Source: Candidatus Latescibacterota bacterium
GTDB lineage: Bacteria > Latescibacterota > 4484-107 > B68-G9
Assembly (NCBI GenBank): GCA_012962735.1
Contig: DTXA01000268.1
Span: forward strand, 1-21,252
Length of the DNA: 21,252 nt
Reading direction: 5' to 3'
Part shown: positions 7,628 to 14,718 of the stretch, in pieces
Layout of the letters: the number at the start of each line of letters is the position of its first letter
Position numbering within the stretch: position 1 is the stretch's first letter
Made by a program: the position numbers and the translations under genes
The notes under the pieces: model-generated
Database searches by the model: none
The model's input: the letters and a program-made list of their open reading frames with translations, nothing else
What the model was told of the DNA's origin: nothing

Positions 7628-8191
7628 TTAGAAAAGCCATCCCAAAAGCCAGCCCAAGATCCCCATCCTCTGCCCCCTATAATAGGGGCCCTTGCCCTTG
7701 TAGGATATCCTGAGGTCGGCGATCTGATAGGAATACACGGTGTTGTCCGAGGATATATCCTCCGGCCGCACCACACCCGTTATGACGATCTCCTCCCTAT
7801 CCCCGTTCACTTCCACCTTCCTGACTCCCCTGACCACGAGGTCCCCGTTTTCGGTATTGCCAACGACCCTCACCGTAACCCTGGCCTTCAGCTCCCCTTT
7901 CCGGAAGACCGAAGCGTCGCCTTGGTGTTCGACGCTGTGTTTTTCACTGGCTCCCATCAGGGGGATGAAGGAAAGCGGGCCCTGTCCCGCAGTTGTAGAG
8001 AAGCTATGCCCGCCGCTCTTTTTGGCGGATGACTTCGTCTCCGAGGATGCGGAACTCTGCTCGACGATGAGCACAGTAAGCACGTCCCCGATCCTACGGG
8101 CCCTGTGGTCGGAAAAAAGCGAGATAACCTCTCCACAGGGCTGGGCGGTCCACAGCAGAACTAAGACTGCAAAAACATTCCACATAGACAC
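7628..8191 (-). CDS. flgH: Flagellar L-ring protein FlgH
   Basis: This 187-residue protein is somewhat shorter than the usual 210-235. It shows the FlgH core: ISLFSDHRARRIGDVLTVLI, then a Ser/Lys-rich segment, EKHSVEHQGDASVFRKGELK, VVGNTENGDLVVRG and a C-terminal VRPEDISSDNTVYSYQIADL. An N-terminal hydrophobic stretch (about residues 4-16) is a signal peptide. The only Cys nearby is in TAQPCGE, which fits a lipobox poorly, so lipid attachment is doubtful. FlgH forms the outer-membrane ring around the rod. It starts three bases after flgA, with AGGGGGTG as the ribosome binding site. Confidence 0.93.
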   Translation of the reverse strand: MSMWNVFAVLVLLWTAQPCGEVISLFSDHRARRIGDVLTVLIVEQSSASSETKSSAKKSGGHSFSTTAGQGPLSFIPLMGASEKHSVEHQGDASVFRKGELKARVTVRVVGNTENGDLVVRGVRKVEVNGDREEIVITGVVRPEDISSDNTVYSYQIADLRISYKGKGPYYRGQRMGILGWLLGWLF

Positions 8192-8194
8192 CCC

Positions 8195-8845
8195 CTACTC
8201 TAACACAACCTCTACGGTGCGCTCATCCACCACCCTTCCCCGAACTACTTTGCCGGACCCAAGGTTGCGCACCGGGATCACCGAACCTCTCCATCCGTCC
8301 GCCCTCGCCTCGCCCTCGGTCTCGGCCCATATCCCCGGCAGCACGACCCTGAGAAACACCCTATCCCCCCGGCGGACCACAGGAGGGAGCTCCAAGGTGC
8401 TCCGGCGCAGAACTGTCCCGCCTCTCAATATCTGCCTGGTCCTGAGTCCCACCACCTCCTCTACGGATCGCACTACGTCCCCGGGCAGGAATGTGGTCTC
8501 CCTGCGCACCACGACGACGTCCTCTTCTGTGATCTTATGATGCCGGTCTACCCGGCGTTTGAGCACCAGGACCCGGCCGAAGGTCCGCACCGAAACCCTG
8601 ACTGGAAACCTCCGCACCGACATCCCGTCCTTAAACCTCTCCACGTATACTACCAGGTTTCCCCTCGCCCGCGCCCCAGGAGGGAGGATGCGAAATTCCC
8701 CCTCGGGGAGGACGGGAACTTTCGAAAGGAGGTGGACCTGCACCTCATCGCAGGGATTGAGCTCTTGGAAGAATTCCTCCAACGCCCCCCGGATGTCGGC
8801 TCCCCAGACCGAAAGGCTTAACAATATCTCAAAAACGACGGCCAT
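8195..8845 (-). CDS. flgA: Flagellar P-ring assembly chaperone FlgA
   Basis: This 216-residue protein has a short hydrophobic N-terminus (VFEILLSLSVWG) that fits a signal peptide. The C-terminal half is a SAF-type domain: RRVDRHHKITEEDVVVVRRE, then GDVVRSVEEVVGLRTRQILR and GGTVLRRSTLE. The C-terminus contains the FlgA-type VIPVRNLGSGKVVRGRVVDE. FlgA acts in the periplasm and helps FlgI polymerise into the P ring. It lies 44 bases after flgG and 3 bases before flgH, its usual place in this type of operon, and has GAGGGATAT before the ATG. Confidence 0.92.
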   Translation of the reverse strand: MAVVFEILLSLSVWGADIRGALEEFFQELNPCDEVQVHLLSKVPVLPEGEFRILPPGARARGNLVVYVERFKDGMSVRRFPVRVSVRTFGRVLVLKRRVDRHHKITEEDVVVVRRETTFLPGDVVRSVEEVVGLRTRQILRGGTVLRRSTLELPPVVRRGDRVFLRVVLPGIWAETEGEARADGWRGSVIPVRNLGSGKVVRGRVVDERTVEVVLE

Positions 8846-8889
8846 CTATATCCCTCGTTGGATATCGGACTTCGGACCCAGGACATAAA

Positions 8890-9678
8890 TTACCTCTTGA
8901 TGTTATTGGCAGTCGAGAGCATCTCGTCGGAAGTCCGGATAACCTTGGAATTTATCTCGTAGGCCCTCTGGGCCACTATTATCTTCACCATAGCCCCGAC
9001 CACGTCCACGTTCGAGCGCTCTAAGTACCCCTGATGTACCTCCCCGAAGCCCTCCGAGGCGGGAGGACCGACGATAGGCTCCCCGGAGGCGATCGTCTCC
9101 TGATATAAGTTACCTCCTACGCTCCTGAGACCACCGGGGTTTACGAACCTGGCCAATTCTATCTGCCCCACCTCCTCAGGCTCGGCCTCCCCCGCCAGGC
9201 GCACGTACACTACCCCGTCCCTTCCTATACTTATCTCTTCGGCATCTAAGGGGATATGGATAGGAGGTTCCAGGGCGAAGCCGTCCGAGGTGACTATCTG
9301 CCCTTCCGGGGAGAGGCGGAAAGAACCGTCCCTGGTGTAGTACACCCTACCATCCGGACGGAGCACCTGGAAGAACCCATCCCCCTCTATGGCCAAGTCC
9401 AGGGGGTTCTCAGTAGGTACCAGTTCCCCCTGGGAGAACCTGCGCATGGTCGCCACCGGCTTGGTGCCGTAACCTATCTCTATGCCTACGGGAGCCTGGG
9501 CCTCGCCTACTGAAACGGCGCCCTGGGGGCGCACCTGTTCGTAGATCAAGTCTTGGAAGTGGATACTGCCCTCCTTGAACCCAGTGGTGTTCACGTTGGC
9601 CAGGTTGTTTGCTAAGACGTCCACGTAGAGCTGTTGTGCGTACATCCCAGTGGCCGCTATCTCCATCGCCCGGTCCAT
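8890..9678 (-). CDS. flgG: Flagellar distal rod protein FlgG
   Basis: This 262-residue protein is the standard FlgG length (260-262). The N-terminus reads MDRAMEIAATGMYAQQLYVD and continues with the rod/hook signature LANNLANVNTTGFKE. The core contains NPLDLAIEGDGFFQVLRPDG and YYTRDGSFRLSPEGQIV. The C-terminus carries GYLERSNVDVVGAMVKIIVA and the helix RAYEINSKVIRTSDEML. These are the conserved ends of rod and hook proteins, which pair as coiled coils in the axial structure. FlgG forms the distal rod. It follows flgF by 29 bases, with GGGAGGTGGGA before the ATG. Confidence 0.97.
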   Translation of the reverse strand: MDRAMEIAATGMYAQQLYVDVLANNLANVNTTGFKEGSIHFQDLIYEQVRPQGAVSVGEAQAPVGIEIGYGTKPVATMRRFSQGELVPTENPLDLAIEGDGFFQVLRPDGRVYYTRDGSFRLSPEGQIVTSDGFALEPPIHIPLDAEEISIGRDGVVYVRLAGEAEPEEVGQIELARFVNPGGLRSVGGNLYQETIASGEPIVGPPASEGFGEVHQGYLERSNVDVVGAMVKIIVAQRAYEINSKVIRTSDEMLSTANNIKR

Positions 9679-9707
9679 ATTCCCACCTCCCTATGTCCCA
9701 AGATATC

Positions 9708-10412
9708 TTAACCTCGATACCTCCCGACTTCGTTCACCGCCTTCCTGAGCGCCTCATCCTGGGCGACGATCGCCCTCTGTCCGGCCTCATAAGCCCTATA
9801 ATTCGCCAGCATTCTCACCATCTCCTCTACGGGGGACACGTTGGCTCCTTCCAAGAACCCCTGCCTGACCCTGAACCCCTCCGCAGGCCTCCCCTCGGCA
9901 TAAGCCCGGAAAAGCCCGTTTCCTTCCTTCCTCAGAGAGTCCAAATCCTCGAAGTCCTCTATCCTGAGCTGTCCCACGACTACATCTCCCACCCTGACCG
10001 TCCCGTCCTCCCCTACGCTGGGTGGCCCTCCACTGAGGTCCAACTCGATCGACCCTTCCTCCCCCAACACTGGATGCCCGTCGGTCGTGACCAAGACCCC
10101 TTCCTCGTTCACAGAGAAGTGGCCGTCCCTGGTGTAGCGTATGCCCCAGGGGGTCTCCACGGCGAAGAATCCCCTCCCCTGTATAGCCAGGTCGAGGGGA
10201 TTGTCGGTCCGGATCAGGGGGCCCTCCCGGTAGTCAGTGGCCACCTTCAGGACGCCCTCCGCCGATGAAATGCCGTCTAAAGCACCCTGGAAGTAAACCT
10301 TGTCCCGTTTGAACCCTGTGGTCTTTACGTTAGCTATGTTGTTGGCTAAGACCTCCTGGGCCAGCTCCCGTGCCAACATACCCGATGCGGATGTGTAAAT
10401 TCCTCTTATCAT
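9708..10412 (-). CDS. flgF: Flagellar basal-body rod protein, FlgF type
   Basis: This 234-residue protein has the rod signature MIRGIYTSASGMLARELAQE then LANNIANVKTTGFKR. It also has a FlgF/FlgG core with NPLDLAIQGRGFFAVETPWG and RYTRDGHFSVNEEGVLV, and a C-terminal QGFLEGANVSPVEEMVRMLA followed by NYRAYEAGQR. It is shorter than FlgG and placed just before it, so FlgF is the best call; a FlgG paralogue is the alternative. It is the first gene of the structural operon, with a sigma-54 promoter 27 bases upstream and a strong GAGGGAGGGAG ribosome binding site. Confidence 0.87.
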   Translation of the reverse strand: MIRGIYTSASGMLARELAQEVLANNIANVKTTGFKRDKVYFQGALDGISSAEGVLKVATDYREGPLIRTDNPLDLAIQGRGFFAVETPWGIRYTRDGHFSVNEEGVLVTTDGHPVLGEEGSIELDLSGGPPSVGEDGTVRVGDVVVGQLRIEDFEDLDSLRKEGNGLFRAYAEGRPAEGFRVRQGFLEGANVSPVEEMVRMLANYRAYEAGQRAIVAQDEALRKAVNEVGRYRG

Positions 10413-10438
10413 ATCGCTCCCTCCCTCGTGTGGTAGAA

Positions 10439-10454
10439 AGCAAATCCCATACCA
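10439..10454 (-). promoter_or_regulatory. Sigma-54 (RpoN) promoter of the flgF operon
   Basis: The minus strand reads TGGTATGGGATTTGCT. Compared with the sigma-54 consensus TGGCACG-N4-TTGCW, it keeps the invariant GG and GC doublets with exactly 10 bases between them, plus TTGCT. It differs at two positions of the -24 box. The expected start site is near 10428, leaving a leader of about 16 bases that holds the flgF ribosome binding site. An NtrC-type activator gene lies immediately upstream, which fits. Confidence 0.75.
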
Positions 10455-10512
10455 CAGCTCCGAAGTGGCTTAGGGGGCTTCAAAGTCTCCTTTCACCCGT
10501 CCTGCCGTGGAC

Positions 10513-10538
10513 TTTTTTGCCCGTTCACGGGGAAAAAA
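10513..10538 (-). other. Second hairpin that overlaps the terminator T-run
   Basis: Arms 10513-10523 and 10528-10538 can pair over 10 of 11 positions, with one G-G mismatch and a four-base loop. One arm contains part of the terminator's T-run. Because the T-run comes first on the minus strand, this is not itself a minus-strand terminator. It lies about 60-85 bases upstream of the sigma-54 promoter, where activator sites can occur. Its role is not clear. Confidence 0.4.
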
Positions 10539-10560
10539 AAGCCGGGGCATAAACCCCGGA
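10533..10560 (-). terminator. Intrinsic terminator after the sigma-54 activator gene
   Basis: On the minus strand a perfect 6-base-pair G+C stem (CCGGGG / CCCCGG, 10542-10559) with a six-base loop is followed by C and eight T. It sits 30 bases after the activator stop and 79 bases before the sigma-54 promoter. It would insulate the structural operon from read-through from the signalling genes. Confidence 0.85.
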
Positions 10561-10589
10561 CCGGTAACTTGCCCATCTGCCAGTCGGCA

Positions 10590-11939
10590 CTACAGAAACC
10601 CCTCCCTTCTGTACTGGTTCAGCTTATTGCGCAGGGTCCGCACGCTGATCCCTAAACGCTGAGCCGTGCGTGTGCGATGTCCTCCCTCCTCCCGCAGCGT
10701 TCTGAGGATGAGCCTGCGCTCCATCTCCTCTAAGGTGACCGGTCCTTCGTCCGGCTCCTTTTCCCTTCTTATGCCCCCTATCAGGAAATGCTCCGGCTTG
10801 AGGACCTTGCCCTTGGTCAATATCACCGCTCGCTCGATAGCGTTTTCAAGCTCCCTGACGTTTCCAGGCCAGTCGTAGCTCGTCAACATCTCTAAGGCCC
10901 TCTCCGACACGGCCAGTTTCTCCTTCCCCTCCTGCCTGCCGTACTTCCTCAGGAAATGCTGGACCAAAAGGGGTATGTCTTCTTTGCGCTCCCTCAAGGG
11001 CGGGATGTAGATGGGCACCACCTGCAGTCGATAGTACAGGTCCTCCCGAAACTTTCCCTCCTGCACCGCCTTCCAAAGGTCCTTGTTTGTGGTGGCTATC
11101 ACCCGCACGTCCACCTGCAAAGACTCCTCCCCGCCGACCCTTTCAAATATCCCCTCCTGCAGCACCCTCAGGAGCTTGACCTGAACCGAAGGGCTGACCT
11201 CCCCGATCTCGTCTAAAAGCAGGGTTCCACCGTCCGCCAGTTCGAACCTCCCACGAAAACGCTTCACCGCATGTGTGAAGGCTCCCTTCTCGTGGCCGAA
11301 CAGCTCGCTCTCGACGAGTCCCTCGGGCAGGGCCGCGCAGTTGACCTTTACGAACGGGCCATCCTTGCGGGGGCTCAGGCGGTGTATGGCGTCTGCGATA
11401 AGCTCCTTTCCCGTCCCACTCTCCCCCTGGATGAGCACAGTCGCCCTCGTCGGAGCCACCATCTCCACCATCTCTAAGACTTTGCGCATAGCGGGGCTCT
11501 GTCCGATCAAAGTACGCAAGCCTTGGACCTTCTCCAATTCCTGTCTTAGCCTTATGTTCTCCAGTATAAGCTTCCGGCGCTCCAAGGCCCGGCTCACCAC
11601 AAGCTCCACCTCATCTACTGAGAACGGCTTGGTGAGGTAATCATACGCCCCCATCCGCATCGCCTCGACGGCGTTCCGGATTGTGCCGTAAGCCGTGATC
11701 ACAACCACATCGGTATTGGGAAAGTCCCTCTTCACCGACTCCAACACCGTCATGCCGTCCACCCCGGGCATCCTCACGTCTGTGATCACCAGATCGTACC
11801 CCTTCCCCTTGACCTTGTCCAGGGCCTCCCGTCCGTCCTCGGCCGTATCCACGTTGTACCCCTGTCTCACCAGGGCCTCCTTCAAGAAGTCCAACATAAG
11901 CTGATCGTCGTCCACGACCAATATATTACCGTATCCCAT
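10590..11939 (-). CDS. NtrC-family sigma-54-dependent response regulator (flagellar activator type)
   Basis: This 449-residue protein has three parts. A receiver domain covers about 1-120, with acidic residues at 10-12 and phosphoacceptor Asp54 in ITDVRMP. An AAA+ domain covers about 143-370, with Walker A GESGTGKE at 172-179, Walker B GTLLLDE near 238-244, and the sigma-54 contact loop at 219-224. A Fis-type helix-turn-helix lies at about 402-449 (TRTAQRLGISVRTLRNKLNQ). The contact loop reads GAFTHA instead of the conserved GAFTGA. The gene follows the PAS kinase by 30 bases and precedes a terminator and a sigma-54 promoter driving flgF onward. It is therefore most likely the functional equivalent of FlgR, FleR or FlrC. 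Start: ATG with AGGAGGGG upstream. Confidence 0.93.
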   Translation of the reverse strand: MGYGNILVVDDDQLMLDFLKEALVRQGYNVDTAEDGREALDKVKGKGYDLVITDVRMPGVDGMTVLESVKRDFPNTDVVVITAYGTIRNAVEAMRMGAYDYLTKPFSVDEVELVVSRALERRKLILENIRLRQELEKVQGLRTLIGQSPAMRKVLEMVEMVAPTRATVLIQGESGTGKELIADAIHRLSPRKDGPFVKVNCAALPEGLVESELFGHEKGAFTHAVKRFRGRFELADGGTLLLDEIGEVSPSVQVKLLRVLQEGIFERVGGEESLQVDVRVIATTNKDLWKAVQEGKFREDLYYRLQVVPIYIPPLRERKEDIPLLVQHFLRKYGRQEGKEKLAVSERALEMLTSYDWPGNVRELENAIERAVILTKGKVLKPEHFLIGGIRREKEPDEGPVTLEEMERRLILRTLREEGGHRTRTAQRLGISVRTLRNKLNQYRREGFL

Positions 11940-11953
11940 AATCCCCTCCTACA

Positions 11954-11970
11954 CCCAAAAAGTTCTCCGC
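11954..11970 (-). repeat. Intergenic CGGAGAACTTTTTGGG element, copy C
   Basis: The minus strand reads GCGGAGAACTTTTTGGG at the stop of the PAS kinase gene and just before the ribosome binding site of the activator gene. It shares 15-16 positions with the element at 16272-16289, and its ACTTTTTGGG core is also found at 21212-21234 and 14671-14693. It may be a regulatory site or a leader structure. Confidence 0.4.
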
Positions 11971-13175
11971 TAAGCCAAAGCCGGAATGCGGATCAGGAAC
12001 TTCGTCCCCTTCCCCAAATCGCTCTCCACCGATATCTCCCCCCCGTGCAGGTGCACCATCTTCTGCACCAACGCAAGTCCGAGCCCGACCCCCTGAGCCC
12101 TTGTGGTGAAGAACGGGTCGAACGCCCTCAGCCTCACCTCCTCCGACATCCCAACCCCCGAATCCACCACCTCTAAGCAGGCCCAGTCGCCTTCCCTGTA
12201 CCCCTTCACTTTGAGCTCACCCCCGTCGGGCATCGCCTGCACAGCGTTCGAAAAGAGGTTCAACAAAACCTGCTGGAAAAGCTCTGTGTCCACATAGGCC
12301 CTCACGGGACCCGAGAACTCCAAAGAGAACCTCACCTTCTCCCTCACCCCCTCCTCGCACCCCAGCTCGAAGAACCTCAGAGCTTCCTCGGCCACGTCCT
12401 TTACGTTCCTCTCCCTCAAGTCCGGGGTCAACGGCCTTGTATAGGTCAGGAGGTTGGTGACGATCCTGTCAAGCCTGGCGAGGCCTTCCGCCATCTTTCT
12501 CACCAATCTCCTCTTCGGATCCCCGGCCTCCATATCCCGCTCCAAAAGCTCCAGGTACCCACCTATGGCCCCCAAGGGGTTGCGCACCTCATGCGCCACG
12601 TTCGCCGCCATCTCCCCCAAGGCCGCCAGTGTCCGGGACCGCTCCAATTGCTCCTCTAAGGCCTTGACCTCGGAAAGGTCCCTCAGGACCTCGACAGCTC
12701 CCAACTTTTCCCCCCGCTCGTCCCTCACCACCGCGGTGCTGGAGTCCACCGGCACCTTCCTCCCCTCCCTCGTCAGCACTTCCCTGCGCTTACCTCGGAC
12801 CTCCCTACCGGTCATCAAAGTCTCCAGAATCGGGGGCTCCCCCCCTTCTACCGGAAATAGGTCCCGGTAGGACTTCCCCAGGACCTCCCGCCTGTCGTAC
12901 CCAGTTATGCGCTCGGCGGCCCTGTTGAATATCGTTATACGCCCTTCCATATCCACCACTGTCACCCCGTCCGCCACGCTCTCTAAGACACTGGAGAGAT
13001 ACCCTTTCAGAGCCTGAACTTCGGCCAGACTCCTCTGAAGGCTCCTGTTGCGCTCTTCAAGCTCCACGTTCAGCCGGAGCATCTCCTCCTGAAGCGCCAT
13101 GTAAGCGCTCCGAAGTCCATCCGTGGTCTTCTGGAAGGAACGTAGGGCCCGGGCCAACCACTTCTCCCCGTTCAT
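11970..13175 (-). CDS. Soluble PAS-domain sensor histidine kinase (FlgS/FleS/FlrB-like)
   Basis: I place the start at ATG 13175, which overlaps the stop of the upstream receiver gene (ATGA) and follows AAGGAGGAGGG. This gives 401 residues. Residues about 15-60 are coiled coil. A PAS domain lies at about 60-170 (VLESVADGVTVVDMEGRITI, then NRAAERITGYDR). The H-box is at about 192-200, with His195 in VAHEVRNPLG. The HATPase domain follows, with its N-box near Asn310, DSGVGM at 338-343 and GVGLGLALV at 362-370. No membrane helix is visible, so it senses an internal state, as flagellar FlgS and FlrB do. The sigma-54 activator gene follows by 30 bases and is the likely phosphate acceptor. A start further upstream (13211) is possible but lies inside the previous gene. 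Confidence 0.92.
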   Translation of the reverse strand: MNGEKWLARALRSFQKTTDGLRSAYMALQEEMLRLNVELEERNRSLQRSLAEVQALKGYLSSVLESVADGVTVVDMEGRITIFNRAAERITGYDRREVLGKSYRDLFPVEGGEPPILETLMTGREVRGKRREVLTREGRKVPVDSSTAVVRDERGEKLGAVEVLRDLSEVKALEEQLERSRTLAALGEMAANVAHEVRNPLGAIGGYLELLERDMEAGDPKRRLVRKMAEGLARLDRIVTNLLTYTRPLTPDLRERNVKDVAEEALRFFELGCEEGVREKVRFSLEFSGPVRAYVDTELFQQVLLNLFSNAVQAMPDGGELKVKGYREGDWACLEVVDSGVGMSEEVRLRAFDPFFTTRAQGVGLGLALVQKMVHLHGGEISVESDLGKGTKFLIRIPALA

Positions 13176-13750
13176 CCCTCCTCCTTCGATGGCAGGGGGA
13201 CGGGAAGCCATCTACGCCAGGACCACCTGCTCTGCTTGAGGTAGCGTCTCTCGGCCTCCGAAGGCTCTGTGGAGGCTTTCCCTTTTTCGAACGGGCGGTG
13301 GGACTCTAAGAACTCGTACTTCCCGAGCCGTTCCTCCAACTTGGCCAAACGCTCCCTGAGCATACGGTTTTCTCGACCTATCCTCCACTCCTCCAACGCC
13401 CGTTCCAAAACTCTCTCGAGTTCCACGAGGCGGAACGGTTTCACTAAGTAATCGTAAGCCCCAGTTTTGGTGGCCCTTACGACGGACTCTATGCTCGGGT
13501 ATCCCGTCATAATAACCACCACCGTATCCGGATTGACCTGCCGGACCCTGCTGGCCAGCTCTATGCCGTCCATGCCGGGGAGCCTTACATCGAACAGGCC
13601 AAGCTGAAAGTTCCTGTCGGAGACGATCTTAAGGGCCTTCTCGCCACTTTCCACCGCCACCACCTCGTATCCCTTACCCCGCAGGAACTCCTCCAACATC
13701 CCCCGGAGGAACTCTTCATCCTCCACCAGCAAAACAGTCTTAGCTTCCAC
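13172..13750 (-). CDS. Response regulator receiver with coiled-coil tail, no output domain
   Basis: This 192-residue protein starts at GTG 13750, inside the end of the preceding small gene (11-base overlap). Residues about 4-122 are a receiver domain: acidic Glu10/Asp11, Asp54 in LFDVRLPG, MTGYPS and Lys104 in YLVKPF. Residues about 113-145 are a charged helix with coiled-coil character (ENRMLRERLAKLEERL). The last 45 residues are basic and Trp-rich with no known domain. It resembles the receiver of NtrC-type regulators cut off before the AAA+ domain. The next gene, a PAS kinase, begins in its stop codon. It may serve as an extra phosphate acceptor or adaptor for that kinase; the partner is inferred. 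Confidence 0.88.
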   Translation of the reverse strand: MEAKTVLLVEDEEFLRGMLEEFLRGKGYEVVAVESGEKALKIVSDRNFQLGLFDVRLPGMDGIELASRVRQVNPDTVVVIMTGYPSIESVVRATKTGAYDYLVKPFRLVELERVLERALEEWRIGRENRMLRERLAKLEERLGKYEFLESHRPFEKGKASTEPSEAERRYLKQSRWSWRRWLPVPLPSKEEG

Positions 13751-13988
13751 TTGAGTACTCCAGTGTTATCAATATCCGCTCCCCGCAGGAGCACATCACC
13801 TCGATATGGTCCACCCTGTCTCCAGAACGGTGCACGCGCACTTCGGGCTGGTGTGGGGATCGATCGGGGGTGTCCTTGAGGCAGACCTCCAAAGGAGCCT
13901 CCACGAACACCCTGGAGCCCTTGATGAGCCTCGCCGCCTTTTCCCCTCCTATCATTCCACCCCTGATCACCCTATCCGCTCCAGTCAC
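13740..13988 (-). CDS. Small uncharacterised protein with a CxC motif
   Basis: This 82-residue protein starts at GTG 13988, overlapping the stop of the upstream gene (GTGA); an internal ATG at 13955 is an alternative. Its sequence is protein-like in the C-terminal half: VRVHRSGDRVDHIEVMCSCG then ERILITLEY. Cys36, Cys66 and Cys68 are its only cysteines. There is no signal peptide or membrane helix. I do not recognise the family with confidence. The beta-rich end with CxCGE recalls small proteins near flagellar signalling genes in other bacteria, from memory and not checked. Tight overlap on both sides argues that it is a real gene co-translated with the kinases. Confidence 0.65.
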   Translation of the reverse strand: MTGADRVIRGGMIGGEKAARLIKGSRVFVEAPLEVCLKDTPDRSPHQPEVRVHRSGDRVDHIEVMCSCGERILITLEYSSGS

Positions 13989-14665
13989 CTGGACCGATGG
14001 ATGTCCACCATCTTCTCCCGACCCTTCAAGTACTCCGTGAGCACGGGTTCGGTGAGATTGGCCAACTTCTGGGTGATCTGTTTGATCTTTATGCATTGCT
14101 CCTCTATGACCTTGAGTTTCCTCACTACGTCCTCGCCGGCATCTCTCAGTTGGGACAGCAAAAGCTCGGCGTTCCCTAAGATTACCCCTAATGGGTTGTT
14201 AATTTCGTGGTTTACAGCTATGGCTGTCTGGAGGATGGCTGCCCTCCGCTCGGCCTGGATCAGCTCCCGTTCCAACCTTTCTTTCTCCTTGGCGGTACGG
14301 TGCGCCTCCACCGCTCGACGTACCAACTCCGGTATGGCCAAAAAGTACGCCCCGGACTTGACCACGTAATCGTATGCCCCACCTTTCATCGCTCGGACCG
14401 CCACCTGCTCGTCGCCGTGGCCGGTTATGATCACCACTGGCGTGTCCACCCCGTGCTCCCTGAGTTCCCTGAGCACCTCAAGCCCATCTATGTCCGGCAG
14501 CGAATAATCCAGCAATATCACCCCGTACCCCTCCCCGGCACGGTCCAGACACCCCTTCCCGGAGCCGACCACCTCCACTTGAACTCCCTCCCGCTCGAGG
14601 TAAACTCTGATCAGCTCTACGTGGTCTGGGTTATCCTCCACAAGCAGAGCCCTTATGTCGTCCAT
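13985..14665 (-). CDS. Receiver domain fused to a histidine-kinase dimerisation helix, no ATPase domain
   Basis: The start is ATG 14665 (MDDIRALLVEDNPDHVEL), giving 226 residues; an upstream extension in frame has no receiver-like sequence. A receiver domain covers about 3-122, with Asp53 in LLDYSLPD and Lys103 in VVKSG. After a short helix, residues about 135-205 match a DHp (HisKA) domain with the H-box VNHEINNPLG, His153. The protein stops about 70 residues after this His, so the HATPase domain that every active kinase needs is absent. The downstream sequence contains no ATPase motif in any frame I inspected. It may pass phosphate between receivers, like other DHp-type phosphotransferases, or hold a binding partner. 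It is coupled to the next gene by a GTGA overlap. Confidence 0.85.
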   Translation of the reverse strand: MDDIRALLVEDNPDHVELIRVYLEREGVQVEVVGSGKGCLDRAGEGYGVILLDYSLPDIDGLEVLRELREHGVDTPVVIITGHGDEQVAVRAMKGGAYDYVVKSGAYFLAIPELVRRAVEAHRTAKEKERLERELIQAERRAAILQTAIAVNHEINNPLGVILGNAELLLSQLRDAGEDVVRKLKVIEEQCIKIKQITQKLANLTEPVLTEYLKGREKMVDIHRSR

Positions 14666-14670
14666 ATCCA

Positions 14671-14693
14671 GATTTGCTCCGATACTTTTTGGG
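14671..14693 (+). repeat. Intergenic ACTTTTTGGG element, copy B (opposite orientation)
   Basis: The plus strand here matches the minus strand at 21212-21234 in 21 of 23 positions, around a shared GATACTTTTTGGG core. It lies between the stand-alone receiver gene and the receiver-DHp gene, just upstream of the latter's ATG. It is the only copy in this orientation. A neighbouring perfect palindrome, ATAGGCCTAT, lies at 14700-14709. Confidence 0.4.
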
Positions 14694-14718
14694 GCATATA
14701 TAGGCCTATTCCCCACAG

